Assembly: GCA_024275415.1 (NCBI GenBank)
Contig: JAJRZD010000020.1
Span: 1 to 64,000, forward strand
Reading direction: 5' to 3'
Length of the DNA stretch: 64,000 nt
From: an archaeon
GTDB taxonomy: Archaea > Asgardarchaeota > Thorarchaeia > Thorarchaeales > Thorarchaeaceae
The position numbers and the translations under genes are program-made. This document shows positions 25,099 through 31,857 of the stretch, piece after piece. The notes beneath the pieces were generated by a model. It worked only from the letters and a program-made list of their open reading frames with translations, was not told where the DNA came from and did not search any database. Within the stretch, counting starts at the first letter, position 1. Each line of letters starts with the position of its first letter.

Positions 25099-25330
25099 TT
25101 TTCAGGAATCCGTACCAAACGTAGACCATCATCTGTTTCTGATTTGTTACTATTTTTCTCGGGAATTGCTGATCGTGGTGCCTGAATTATTCATTTTGGG
25201 AACTTGCCCGTGCCTCATTGCGAGTCTTTGGAGTGAAACAGTTTAGGTTTCGATATTCGATTGTGTATTACCTCCGTAGTATTGCAGTTTTTGTTGGTAT
25301 AATACACAACATGTGCAAAGACAATAGAAG

Positions 25331-26470
25331 GTGCTGAAGATACATCCGCTATTAGAAGAGGTTCTCAAGAGCTCGACAGGTATTAAGCGAACAACGCCGT
25401 CAATCAGGCCAAAGGCTTCTGACAAAAGCCAGATTTCAGACGAGGAACTTGCTGACTTGCTAGAAACAGTAAGTGCACGGATTCTTGTTGTGGGGGTCGG
25501 AGGGGCAGGTAACAATGCAATCACACGTCTGATGGAGGTTGGTGTTGAAGGTGCCGAAACGCTCGCTGTGAACACAGATGCGCAGGATCTATACTTCTGT
25601 AATGCACAGCATAAGTTGCTTCTTGGCAAGGAATCGTGTGGTGGACTCGGAGCAGGCAACGACCCTGATAAAGGAGAAACTGCGGCATTGGAAACCTATG
25701 ACATAATCAAGGATGTTGTAAGAGCGGACTTGGTCTTCATAACCGCAGGAATGGGAGGAGGGACTGGCACAGGCGCAGCACCACACATTGCGAAAGCAGC
25801 AAAAGAGAATGGTGCACTGACCGTGGCAATAGTCTGTTTGCCATTCGAAGTGGAAGGAGCGACAAGAAAGAAGAACGCTAGGCGTGGGTTGAATGCGCTT
25901 ATGGAGTATGTGGATACCCTTATCGCCATTCCAAACGAGAAGCTCCTGGAAATTGCCCCGGATCTGTCGATGCCAGAGGCGTTCATGGTGGCAGACGAGG
26001 TGCTTGTACGTGCGGTGAAGGGCATTGCTGAGTTGATATCAAAGCCAGGATTGGTGAACTTGGACTTTGCAGATGTGAGAACCACGATGAAGAACGGTGG
26101 CGTTTCAATCATCGCTCTCGGGGAAGGACAGGGAGAGGAACGTGCTGAAGAGGCGGTATACAACGCTTTGAAGAATCCGCTCATTGATGTTTCAATCGAG
26201 AATGCTCGGAACATCCTTGTGAATGTCAGTGGCAGCGCTGATCTCCAATTGATGGAAGTCAAACGGGTAGTAGAGCTGGTGACTGAGCAGGCAAACCCTG
26301 ATGCAGAAGTAATCTATGGAGCCCTTATTGTTCCCGAGCTTGAGGACAGGCTTCGCGTGACAATCATTGCATCAGGAGTGAGTTCTCCCTACGTATTTGA
26401 CGCAACTGTCGAACCGGTCCCACCACTTGTGGACGACCTCAAGAACGACCTGGGGATAACCAAACTTTAG
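25331..26470 (+). CDS. ftsZ: Cell division protein FtsZ
   Basis: 379 aa tubulin-like GTPase that forms the division ring. The GTP-binding parts are GVGGAGNNAITRL, NTDAQDLYF, the tubulin signature GMGGGTGTGAAP and DLVFITAG; the T7 loop reads NLDFADVRTTMKNGGVSII, which completes the catalytic site of the next subunit. About 48 residues precede the core, as in archaeal FtsZ1. The C-terminal tail after the domain (EPVPPLVDDLKNDLGITKL) is short, with no obvious conserved peptide for membrane anchors. It lies before SecE-Spt5-uL11, a frequent archaeal order. Start GTG 25331 is the longest choice. No ESCRT genes are in this window. Confidence 0.95.
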   Translation: MLKIHPLLEEVLKSSTGIKRTTPSIRPKASDKSQISDEELADLLETVSARILVVGVGGAGNNAITRLMEVGVEGAETLAVNTDAQDLYFCNAQHKLLLGKESCGGLGAGNDPDKGETAALETYDIIKDVVRADLVFITAGMGGGTGTGAAPHIAKAAKENGALTVAIVCLPFEVEGATRKKNARRGLNALMEYVDTLIAIPNEKLLEIAPDLSMPEAFMVADEVLVRAVKGIAELISKPGLVNLDFADVRTTMKNGGVSIIALGEGQGEERAEEAVYNALKNPLIDVSIENARNILVNVSGSADLQLMEVKRVVELVTEQANPDAEVIYGALIVPELEDRLRVTIIASGVSSPYVFDATVEPVPPLVDDLKNDLGITKL

Positions 26471-26557
26471 TTGTAATGATGGTTGCTCAGCAAGGGTTAA
26501 AAGTACACATATGCTGAAACCATTTCATTCAATGAGCTGTGAAACGAACACAGTTCA

Positions 26558-26764
26558 ATGAAGGATAGTGAGCTAACAATGGGAATCGGCGGGTTCATCA
26601 AAGAAAGCAGACGTATATTGAAACTTGCTACAAAGCCAGCCAGAGGCGAGCTTTGGATGAGTACAAAGGTCAGTATCCTTGCAATGTTCGCGGTAGGCTT
26701 GCTAAGTTTCGTCATCCAAATTCTGATGACTCTTATTACCTCTCAGTGGGGCGTACAAAGCTAG
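26558..26764 (+). CDS. secE: Preprotein translocase subunit SecE (Sec61 gamma)
   Basis: 68 aa with the Sec61-gamma layout: an amphipathic helix (GIGGFIKESRRILKLATKPARGEL), then a single membrane helix (VSILAMFAVGLLSFVIQILMTLI) and a very short exterior tail. It clamps the SecY channel. ATG 26558 is the track start; ATG 26579 (MGIGGF), with AAGGATAGTGAG upstream, is as likely. Position immediately before Spt5 (32-base gap) is the classical archaeal arrangement. Confidence 0.92.
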   Translation: MKDSELTMGIGGFIKESRRILKLATKPARGELWMSTKVSILAMFAVGLLSFVIQILMTLITSQWGVQS

Positions 26765-26795
26765 AATCCTCCGGGCCAGAAAGGGAGGCCAATAC

Positions 26796-27473
26796 TTGCA
26801 GGTAAGAACCAGTATCTATGCGGTCAGAACCACAATTGGACAGGAAAGAGGTGTCACAGACCTCATCAAAACAGCAGTAGAAGGTGAAACTGATGTGTAT
26901 GCATGCCCATGGTGTGCAGAGGAGTTCCCTTCAGAAAGAGATACTAAGACCCATATGAAGTCCTGTAAGAAAGCGAAGAAGACCGGCGAACCCAAACTCA
27001 TTTCAAGAAATCAGCTCCTTGGGCGTGTAAAAGCGATCCTCGTCCCTGAAACCCTCCGGGGTTACGTGTTCCTAGAAACCCTCGAATTCAGAGATGTGGA
27101 GATTGCAATCTCTGGAGTGCCACATGTCCGTGGCAGAGTAGGCGGGAAGGTTTCATTTGAGGAGATAGACAAGTTCCTTGTACCACCACCAGCTGCGGAG
27201 GGTCTTGGAACTGGAGATGTTGTCGAGCTTACATCAGGCCCCTTCAAGGGAGAACGAGCAAGGATTACTCGTGTGGATACTGCAAAGGAAGAACTTATCG
27301 TCGAACTTCTCGATAGCCCACACACAATTCCTCTAAGAACTCATGCTGACTTTGTCAAGATTGTCGAGAAAGCCCAGAAAGACGAAGCCTTTGGGGACGC
27401 AGAAGAGGATGGAGTGTCCGACACAGAGAAAGACGAGTTTGATGACGAAGACTCATTCTGGGCACAGGAATAG
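26796..27473 (+). CDS. spt5: Transcription elongation factor Spt5 with zinc finger inside NGN and acidic tail
   Basis: 225 aa, against about 150 for ordinary archaeal Spt5. Order: start of the NGN domain (SIYAVRTTIGQERGVTDLI), then an inserted C2HC zinc finger (C37-x2-C40-x12-H53-x3-C57 in CPWCAEEFPSERDTKTHMKSC) with a Lys-rich hinge, then the rest of NGN (VKAILVPETLRGYVFLETLEF, GVPHVRGRVGG), the KOW domain (GDVVELTSGPFKGERARITRVDTAKEEL), and an acidic C-terminal tail (about 195-225). Spt5 with Spt4 keeps RNA polymerase processive. The insertion falls at the NGN helix/strand junction where the polymerase clamp is met, so it could contact nucleic acid or a factor. Start is TTG 26796 behind GGGAGG. 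Confidence 0.93.
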   Translation: MQVRTSIYAVRTTIGQERGVTDLIKTAVEGETDVYACPWCAEEFPSERDTKTHMKSCKKAKKTGEPKLISRNQLLGRVKAILVPETLRGYVFLETLEFRDVEIAISGVPHVRGRVGGKVSFEEIDKFLVPPPAAEGLGTGDVVELTSGPFKGERARITRVDTAKEELIVELLDSPHTIPLRTHADFVKIVEKAQKDEAFGDAEEDGVSDTEKDEFDDEDSFWAQE

Positions 27474-27634
27474 ACAATAGCACTCGTACAGCCTAATGTT
27501 CTATCGCAATAGAGAGCTTGTACAGATCATTCGCGTCTATACCGGTCGTGATTCACGGCTGAGCCTATGACCAGTCCGCAAGTCTTTTAAAACAATGGAA
27601 TTCGATTGCATCTACTCCTTAATGGGACATGGAG

Positions 27635-27706
27635 CTAGACTGCCATGTCAGGGGTGAAGAAAGTGACAATTGATGCAGCAGACCGACATAAGGTTCCGCA
27701 GTCTAG
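27635..27706 (+). promoter_or_regulatory. Structured leader upstream of the uL11-uL1-uL10-L12 operon
   Basis: In the 307-base gap before uL11, CTAGACTGC (27635-27643) pairs perfectly with GCAGTCTAG (27698-27706), and directly inside ATGTC (27645-27649) pairs with GACAT (27685-27689), with asymmetric loops (AGGGGTGAAGAAAGTGAC on the 5' side). A TATA-like TCTTTTAAAAC lies near 27574. Autoregulation by uL1 binding its own leader is known in archaea; this helix is a candidate site. Confidence 0.5.
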
Positions 27707-27780
27707 TTTTTGTCCTTGAGGTCGCCAAGATCGGGGTGTTATTCATCACGAGTACACTGCATCTGGAGTCGTGAACGAGA

Positions 27781-28281
27781 ATGAGTGAAAAAATAACAGT
27801 TAGCGCTCTTGTTGAAGGCGGAAAGGCATCAGGCGGCCCACCGATTGGTCCTGCTCTAGGTCCAACTGGTGTCAATATATTCCAGGTCGTGCAAAAAATC
27901 AACGAGGTGACCCAGCCCTATGCAGGGTTGAAGGTTCCTGTTGATATTATCGTGAATCAGGAAACCAAAGAGTTTGAGGTTGTTGTAGGGATTCCACCTA
28001 CTAGTGCCCTCATCCTGAAAGAAGTTGGAGCACCAAAAGGGTCTGGGGAGCCAAACGTGCAAATTGTAGGCAATCTAACTGTGGACCAGTTAAAGAGCGT
28101 AGCAAAGGCCAAGTCTGAAGACCTTTCAGCTTTGACAATGAAATCTGCTGTAATGATCATTTCTGGCACTTGTGTATCAATGGGAGTCACTATTGAAGGC
28201 AAATCAGCCAAGGAGTTCCAAAAGGAGATCCGTGAGGGTATTTGGGATGCACAACTGGACGAGCCGCTGAGGGAGGAATAG
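27781..28281 (+). CDS. rpl11: Ribosomal protein uL11
   Basis: 166 aa, the protein that with its rRNA site forms the base of the GTPase stalk. The N-terminal block ALVEGGKASGGPPIGPALGPTGVNIFQVVQKINEVT and the C-terminal GTCVSMGVTIEGKSAKEFQKEI are standard. The start ATG 27781 follows a long leader with a predicted hairpin. It is the first gene of the stalk operon uL11-uL1-uL10-L12, with four bases between its stop and the uL1 start. Confidence 0.96.
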   Translation: MSEKITVSALVEGGKASGGPPIGPALGPTGVNIFQVVQKINEVTQPYAGLKVPVDIIVNQETKEFEVVVGIPPTSALILKEVGAPKGSGEPNVQIVGNLTVDQLKSVAKAKSEDLSALTMKSAVMIISGTCVSMGVTIEGKSAKEFQKEIREGIWDAQLDEPLREE

Positions 28282-28285
28282 AGCA

Positions 28286-28942
28286 ATGTCATACAATATC
28301 GATTCAATAGAATCCGCAGTGGCCGAGGCCAGAGCCAAAGGTACTGAAAGAGGTATCAAATTCGAGCAGAGCTTCGATCTTGCAGTCAACTTTCGAAAGA
28401 AAGAACTGGATGTTTCAAAGCCAGAGAACAGACTGAATCAGGAACTCATCCTGCCAAACACGCTCTTCCCACCCGCAAAGGTTTGTGCCTTTGGCGATGG
28501 AGAATTCGCTGAGAAGGCATTGGCAGCTGGTGTTGAACGGGTTGTTTCAAAGGATGAGATTCCGAAGATCGCAGAGGAGAAGAAAGTGAGAAAGACCCTT
28601 GCAAAAGGCTATGACTTTTTCATTGCGGTGACCGATGCGATGCCTCTGGTCGGTCGGTATCTTGGTCAGGCACTCGGACCTAGAGGGAAGATGCCAAGAC
28701 CATTGCCGCCACAAGCGGATCTCGGACCGGTCGTCAGTCAGTACCAACGTACAGTACGCATCAGAATGAGGAACACTCCTACGTTCCATGTGAAAGTGGG
28801 TCATGTCACCATGAGTGACAGAGATATCGCGGACAACATTGTTGCAGTACTGGACTTTGTGAGGGGCAAGGAGCTCTTCGAAAGAATAGGCAGCGTCGTG
28901 GTAAAGACCACCATGGGGCCGGCAGTACAGGTGTCCTATTAG
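28286..28942 (+). CDS. rpl1: Ribosomal protein uL1
   Basis: 218 aa, the mobile L1 stalk protein that helps deacylated tRNA leave the ribosome. Family blocks include SFDLAVNFRKKELDVSKPENRLNQELILPN, YDFFIAVTDAMPLVGRYLGQALGPRGKMPRPLP (the RNA-contact signature) and the closing VGHVTMSDRDIADNIVAVLDFV. In archaea uL1 also represses its own operon by binding the mRNA leader; a candidate site lies upstream of uL11. It starts five bases after the uL11 stop. Confidence 0.97.
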   Translation: MSYNIDSIESAVAEARAKGTERGIKFEQSFDLAVNFRKKELDVSKPENRLNQELILPNTLFPPAKVCAFGDGEFAEKALAAGVERVVSKDEIPKIAEEKKVRKTLAKGYDFFIAVTDAMPLVGRYLGQALGPRGKMPRPLPPQADLGPVVSQYQRTVRIRMRNTPTFHVKVGHVTMSDRDIADNIVAVLDFVRGKELFERIGSVVVKTTMGPAVQVSY

Positions 28943-28954
28943 AGGTGAAGATGA

Positions 28955-29977
28955 ATGAGTGTATATGAACGCCATATCCCCCAATGGAAAATCAATCAGG
29001 TCGAGGAACTAGCGAAAACCATCAAGAAAAGCGGGATGGTAGGGCTAGTCAATGTCGAAGGAGTTGGAGCGAAACAGCTCGACGGCATCCGTTCCAGCCT
29101 GAGAGGTTCTGCGAGGATCAAAATGGCTCGGAATACGTTGATGCTCAGAGCACTTGACGCATCCAAGTTGAAAGGGATTGAAGATCTCAAAAGATTCGTC
29201 AGGGGACCTGTAGCATTCATCTTCAGTGACCAAGACCCTTTTGTTCTAAGCAAGTTCCTAAGCGACAATAAGACAGCAGCCCCTGCTAAAGGTGGACAGA
29301 TCGCACCCAAGGATATCATCATACCAGCCATGAATACCGGTGTTGCACCAGGTCCTTTCATCAGCGAACTGGCTGCACTGAAGATACCTTCACGAGTTAA
29401 AGGAGGCGTCATTCATGTTACTGAAGACACAGTGGTAGTCAAGGAAGGTGAAGTGATATCAAATGCTATGGCACAGATGTTATCAAGACTTGGGATAGAA
29501 CCGATGGAACTACAATTGAAACTTGTTGCAGCATTTACCGAAGGGATGGTGATGTCTGCTGAGAGCTTCGATATCAGCCTTGACGATCTGCTCCAACAAT
29601 TCATTACAGGGCACCAGTACGCAGTCAATCTTTCAGTCAATGCAGGATATCCCACATCTGAAACAATCACAATGATCATTGCGAAAGCAGACAGGGACGC
29701 AAGAACCTTGGCTCTTGAGGTCGGGTTCTTCACGCCAGATTTGCTGAATGAGTTCCTGATAAAAGCGAACTCGGAAGCCTTCGCATTAGCAGCTATCGTT
29801 TCGGAAAAGGATCCAAACGCGATACCCTCCGAGATTCTTGATCAGGTCAAGGCTGTAGCAGCCGCTGCGACATCTGTGGTAACAGATACCAGCCCCGCTG
29901 AAGACAAACCTGAGGAGGAAGATGAGGAGGAAGAAGAAGAAGAAGCCGTTGCAGGTCTAGGAGGCCTGTTTGGCTAA
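28955..29977 (+). CDS. rpl10: Ribosomal protein uL10 (P0)
   Basis: 340 aa, the stalk base that anchors L12 dimers. The N-terminal rRNA-binding domain reads WKINQVEELAKTIKKSGMVGLVNVEGVGAKQLDGIR and MARNTLMLRALDA; a middle inserted domain (APAKGGQIAPKDIIIP) is the archaeal/eukaryotic form. The helical C-terminal spine (residues about 205-300) offers L12 sites, and the last residues are a Glu-rich hinge ending AVAGLGGLFG, the shared elongation-factor-binding tip. The start ATG 28955 follows GAGGTGAAG. Confidence 0.96.
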   Translation: MSVYERHIPQWKINQVEELAKTIKKSGMVGLVNVEGVGAKQLDGIRSSLRGSARIKMARNTLMLRALDASKLKGIEDLKRFVRGPVAFIFSDQDPFVLSKFLSDNKTAAPAKGGQIAPKDIIIPAMNTGVAPGPFISELAALKIPSRVKGGVIHVTEDTVVVKEGEVISNAMAQMLSRLGIEPMELQLKLVAAFTEGMVMSAESFDISLDDLLQQFITGHQYAVNLSVNAGYPTSETITMIIAKADRDARTLALEVGFFTPDLLNEFLIKANSEAFALAAIVSEKDPNAIPSEILDQVKAVAAAATSVVTDTSPAEDKPEEEDEEEEEEEAVAGLGGLFG

Positions 29978-29998
29978 GAGTATAAAGAGGTAGTAAAA

Positions 29999-30307
29999 AT
30001 GGAGTACGTATACGCAGCACTTCTGCTCCACAAAGCAGGCAAGGACCTTAAGGCCAAAGCTTTGGAAGATGTTCTCACCGCAGCTGGTGTGACTCCTGAC
30101 AAAGGTCGGGTCAAGGCACTGCTGGCAGCTCTTGATGGCGTGGACATTGATGAGGCACTGAAGAGTGCAGCAGCAATGCCTGTCGCAGCAGCCCCTGTAG
30201 CCGCAGGTGGTACAGCTGAAGCAGCTCCTGCAGCCGAGGAGAAGAAGGAAGAAGAAAAAGAGGAAGAAGAAGAGGAAGTCGCAGGACTCGGAAGCCTCTT
30301 CGGATAA
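29999..30307 (+). CDS. rpl12: Ribosomal stalk protein L12 (P1)
   Basis: 102 aa, archaeal P1/L12. The helical dimerisation domain ([30 protein letters not shown]) leads to an Ala/Pro/Gly hinge and a Glu/Lys run that ends VAGLGSLFG, almost identical to the end of uL10. Several dimers sit on uL10 and recruit translational GTPases. The start follows AGAGGTAG. It closes the operon; a stem-loop with a T-rich tail follows. Confidence 0.96.
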   Translation: MEYVYAALLLHKAGKDLKAKALEDVLTAAGVTPDKGRVKALLAALDGVDIDEALKSAAAMPVAAAPVAAGGTAEAAPAAEEKKEEEKEEEEEEVAGLGSLFG

Positions 30308-30353
30308 TTAGACTCGGTTCATTCCGGGTCTGGTTTCGTCCTCTAGAATATAT

Positions 30354-30382
30354 GGGCAGTCGGGTAGCAAACCCGCTTGCCC
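30354..30382 (+). terminator. Stem-loop after the stalk operon
   Basis: GGGCA-gt-CGGGT-agcaa-ACCCG-ct-TGCCC folds into a 5+5 bp stem with a 2x2 internal loop, 46 bases past the L12 stop, followed by CATTTTTATC. It could end transcription or protect the 3' end of the highly expressed operon. Confidence 0.5.
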
Positions 30383-30469
30383 CAAGTTCATTTTTATCCA
30401 TTATCATTTCCGATTGTCTGAAAATGGTTGTCCAACAGATAAAAAAGTGATAGATCTGAAGGAGAGTCT

Positions 30470-31252
30470 GTGATAATCGTATATCATCCCTCTATGAGAG
30501 AATCGTACGATGGGACTCCTGCGGGTGCTCCTAGGAGGTTGGAAACCTCAATTGAGATACTTGAGAACCATGGAAACTACGAGCTTGTGATAGCAAGGGA
30601 AGCCTCTGAGGAGGAGATACTTCGGGCCCATACAGCCGAGCATCTCAGGAAAGTACAAAGAGAAAGCGAGTCATACCAAGACGAACGCCTATCTTTGATG
30701 GCATCACTTGCTGCGGGAGGAGCTATTATGACGGCAGAAACCGCCATGAGAGGCGAGCCATGTTTCGGACTATTGCGTCCACCGGGACATCATGCATCAG
30801 CTGCATCATATTGGGGATTCTGTTATTTCAACAACCTAGCCATATCATTGCTTCATCTGAAGGCTGTTGTATTAATCAGGTCTGCATATATCATCGACTT
30901 CGACCTTCACACGGGGGACGGAACCATCGATATCCTTGGCGATGACCCGGGTTTCATAATCCATAACCCCAGTGGCGATGGTGATGAGGAGTTTCTCGCG
31001 GACATCAGGGACAGGTTGGATTCTTCTCCGCCAGTAGATATCATCGCTGCCTCTGCCGGGTTCGATCAATACGAAGATGACTGGGGAGGGAATCTGTCCA
31101 CACATGCATTCTACGAGATTGGCCGATTGATGTTTGACTTCGCAAGAAGGAACTGTCAGGGAAGACGGTATGGTATCTTGGAGGGAGGCTATAACTTCAC
31201 AGATTTAGGAAAGAACGTTCTTGCGTTCTGCAATGGGCTTCAAGGCAAATGA
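30470..31252 (+). CDS. Histone deacetylase-family amidohydrolase
   Basis: 260 aa, start GTG 30470. Active-site parts of the arginase/deacetylase fold are present: HAHT-like region LRAHTAEHLRKV, RPPGHHA with the tandem His, GFCYFNNLAISL, the zinc-binding DFDLHTGDGT (Asp and His kept, with Thr in place of the usual second His), the Asp in SAGFDQYEDDWGG and the EGGY tyrosine loop. It should remove acyl groups from lysine, polyamines or another amine. It is about 60-80 residues shorter than typical class II/AcuC proteins, mostly in loop regions. No histone or polyamine gene is near. It stands alone after the stalk operon. Confidence 0.87.
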   Translation: MIIVYHPSMRESYDGTPAGAPRRLETSIEILENHGNYELVIAREASEEEILRAHTAEHLRKVQRESESYQDERLSLMASLAAGGAIMTAETAMRGEPCFGLLRPPGHHASAASYWGFCYFNNLAISLLHLKAVVLIRSAYIIDFDLHTGDGTIDILGDDPGFIIHNPSGDGDEEFLADIRDRLDSSPPVDIIAASAGFDQYEDDWGGNLSTHAFYEIGRLMFDFARRNCQGRRYGILEGGYNFTDLGKNVLAFCNGLQGK

Positions 31253-31302
31253 TTTAGTGAGTTTATTACACCAAGCGAGGGATGTAGTCACAGTGATGTG
31301 AA

Positions 31303-31554
31303 TTGCTTCCAGTTATGCTCCAAAGTCCTATATCAGATTTCATGGCTCTGATTTCGGCATATTTCGCGGAAATCTGGGAGTTCTTGATATTCATAGGCAG
31401 GGTTTCAGGGGTCGTTATCGTGCTTATCGGTGCCATCTTGTGGTTCACCGATGTAAATCCAGGCCGCGGAAAAGGTCTCGTCGCTAGTGGGATATTGCTT
31501 TCCATCGTAGTGCAATACTTCGTGATGTATCCCCCGGCATTCACAATCGTTTAA
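31303..31554 (+). CDS. Small membrane protein, two TM segments
   Basis: 83 aa from TTG 31303, or 79 aa from ATG 31315. Two hydrophobic helices are clear: FLIFIGRVSGVVIVLIGAILWF and LVASGILLSIVVQYFVMYPPAF, separated by a Gly/Lys-rich loop (NPGRGKG). No family is recognised. Short integral membrane proteins of this kind (hairpin with a basic loop) are common in archaea. It is followed by a palindrome and T-rich stretch. No neighbour suggests a role. Confidence 0.6.
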   Translation: MLPVMLQSPISDFMALISAYFAEIWEFLIFIGRVSGVVIVLIGAILWFTDVNPGRGKGLVASGILLSIVVQYFVMYPPAFTIV

Positions 31555-31626
31555 TAGAACCTTAAATCGGATTCATGCTACCTTTCTATGGTGGATGCAC
31601 AGGCTTCACATTTTTCCACTCAATCT

Positions 31627-31642
31627 GAGGACATCTGTCCTC
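31627..31642 (+). terminator. Hairpin with T-rich tail after the small membrane gene
   Basis: GAGGACA-TC-TGTCCTC is a 7-bp perfect stem, followed by GCCCCCATTTTATTTTTGG. It lies 73 bases past the stop at 31554 and before the tRNA-Arg promoter. Confidence 0.5.
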
Positions 31643-31709
31643 GCCCCCATTTTATTTTTGGTTCCATGCGGAAAGGTTTATGACGGAACTGGTCGGAGCA
31701 AAAACGCGC

Positions 31710-31812
31710 GGGCCCGTTGCCTAGTCTGGATCTGAAGCACATGACTTCAGGGGATTGATAGGGCGCTAGCCTTCTAAGTTAGAGGTCGCGCGTTCGAATC
31801 GCGCCGGGCCCA
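31710..31812 (+). tRNA. tRNA-Arg (TCT) with 28-nt intron in the D loop
   Basis: Acceptor GGGCCCG/CGGGCCC, anticodon arm CTAGC-CTTCTAA-GTTAG (anticodon TCT) and T arm GCGCG-TTCGAAT-CGCGC are regular; CCA is encoded (31813-31815). The D arm is interrupted: removing 31732-31759 (CTGAAGCACATGACTTCAGG...GAT) joins GCCTAGTCTGGAT to AGGGCG, a normal archaeal Arg D arm. The insert folds by CTGAAG/CTTCAG. A one-base shift of the splice points is equally possible. A TATA-like AAAGGTTTATGA (31672-31683) lies about 30 bases upstream. The canonical 37/38 site has no intron. Confidence 0.85.
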
Positions 31813-31857
31813 CCACCATGTTTCTTACCTCTTTTTGGTTCTGCACATGATGATATG

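Noticed and set aside
24971-25246. 91-aa plus-strand ORF before ftsZ
   Set aside because: Composition is unlike a protein family, no ribosome site, and minus-strand zinc-ribbon fragments overlap it.
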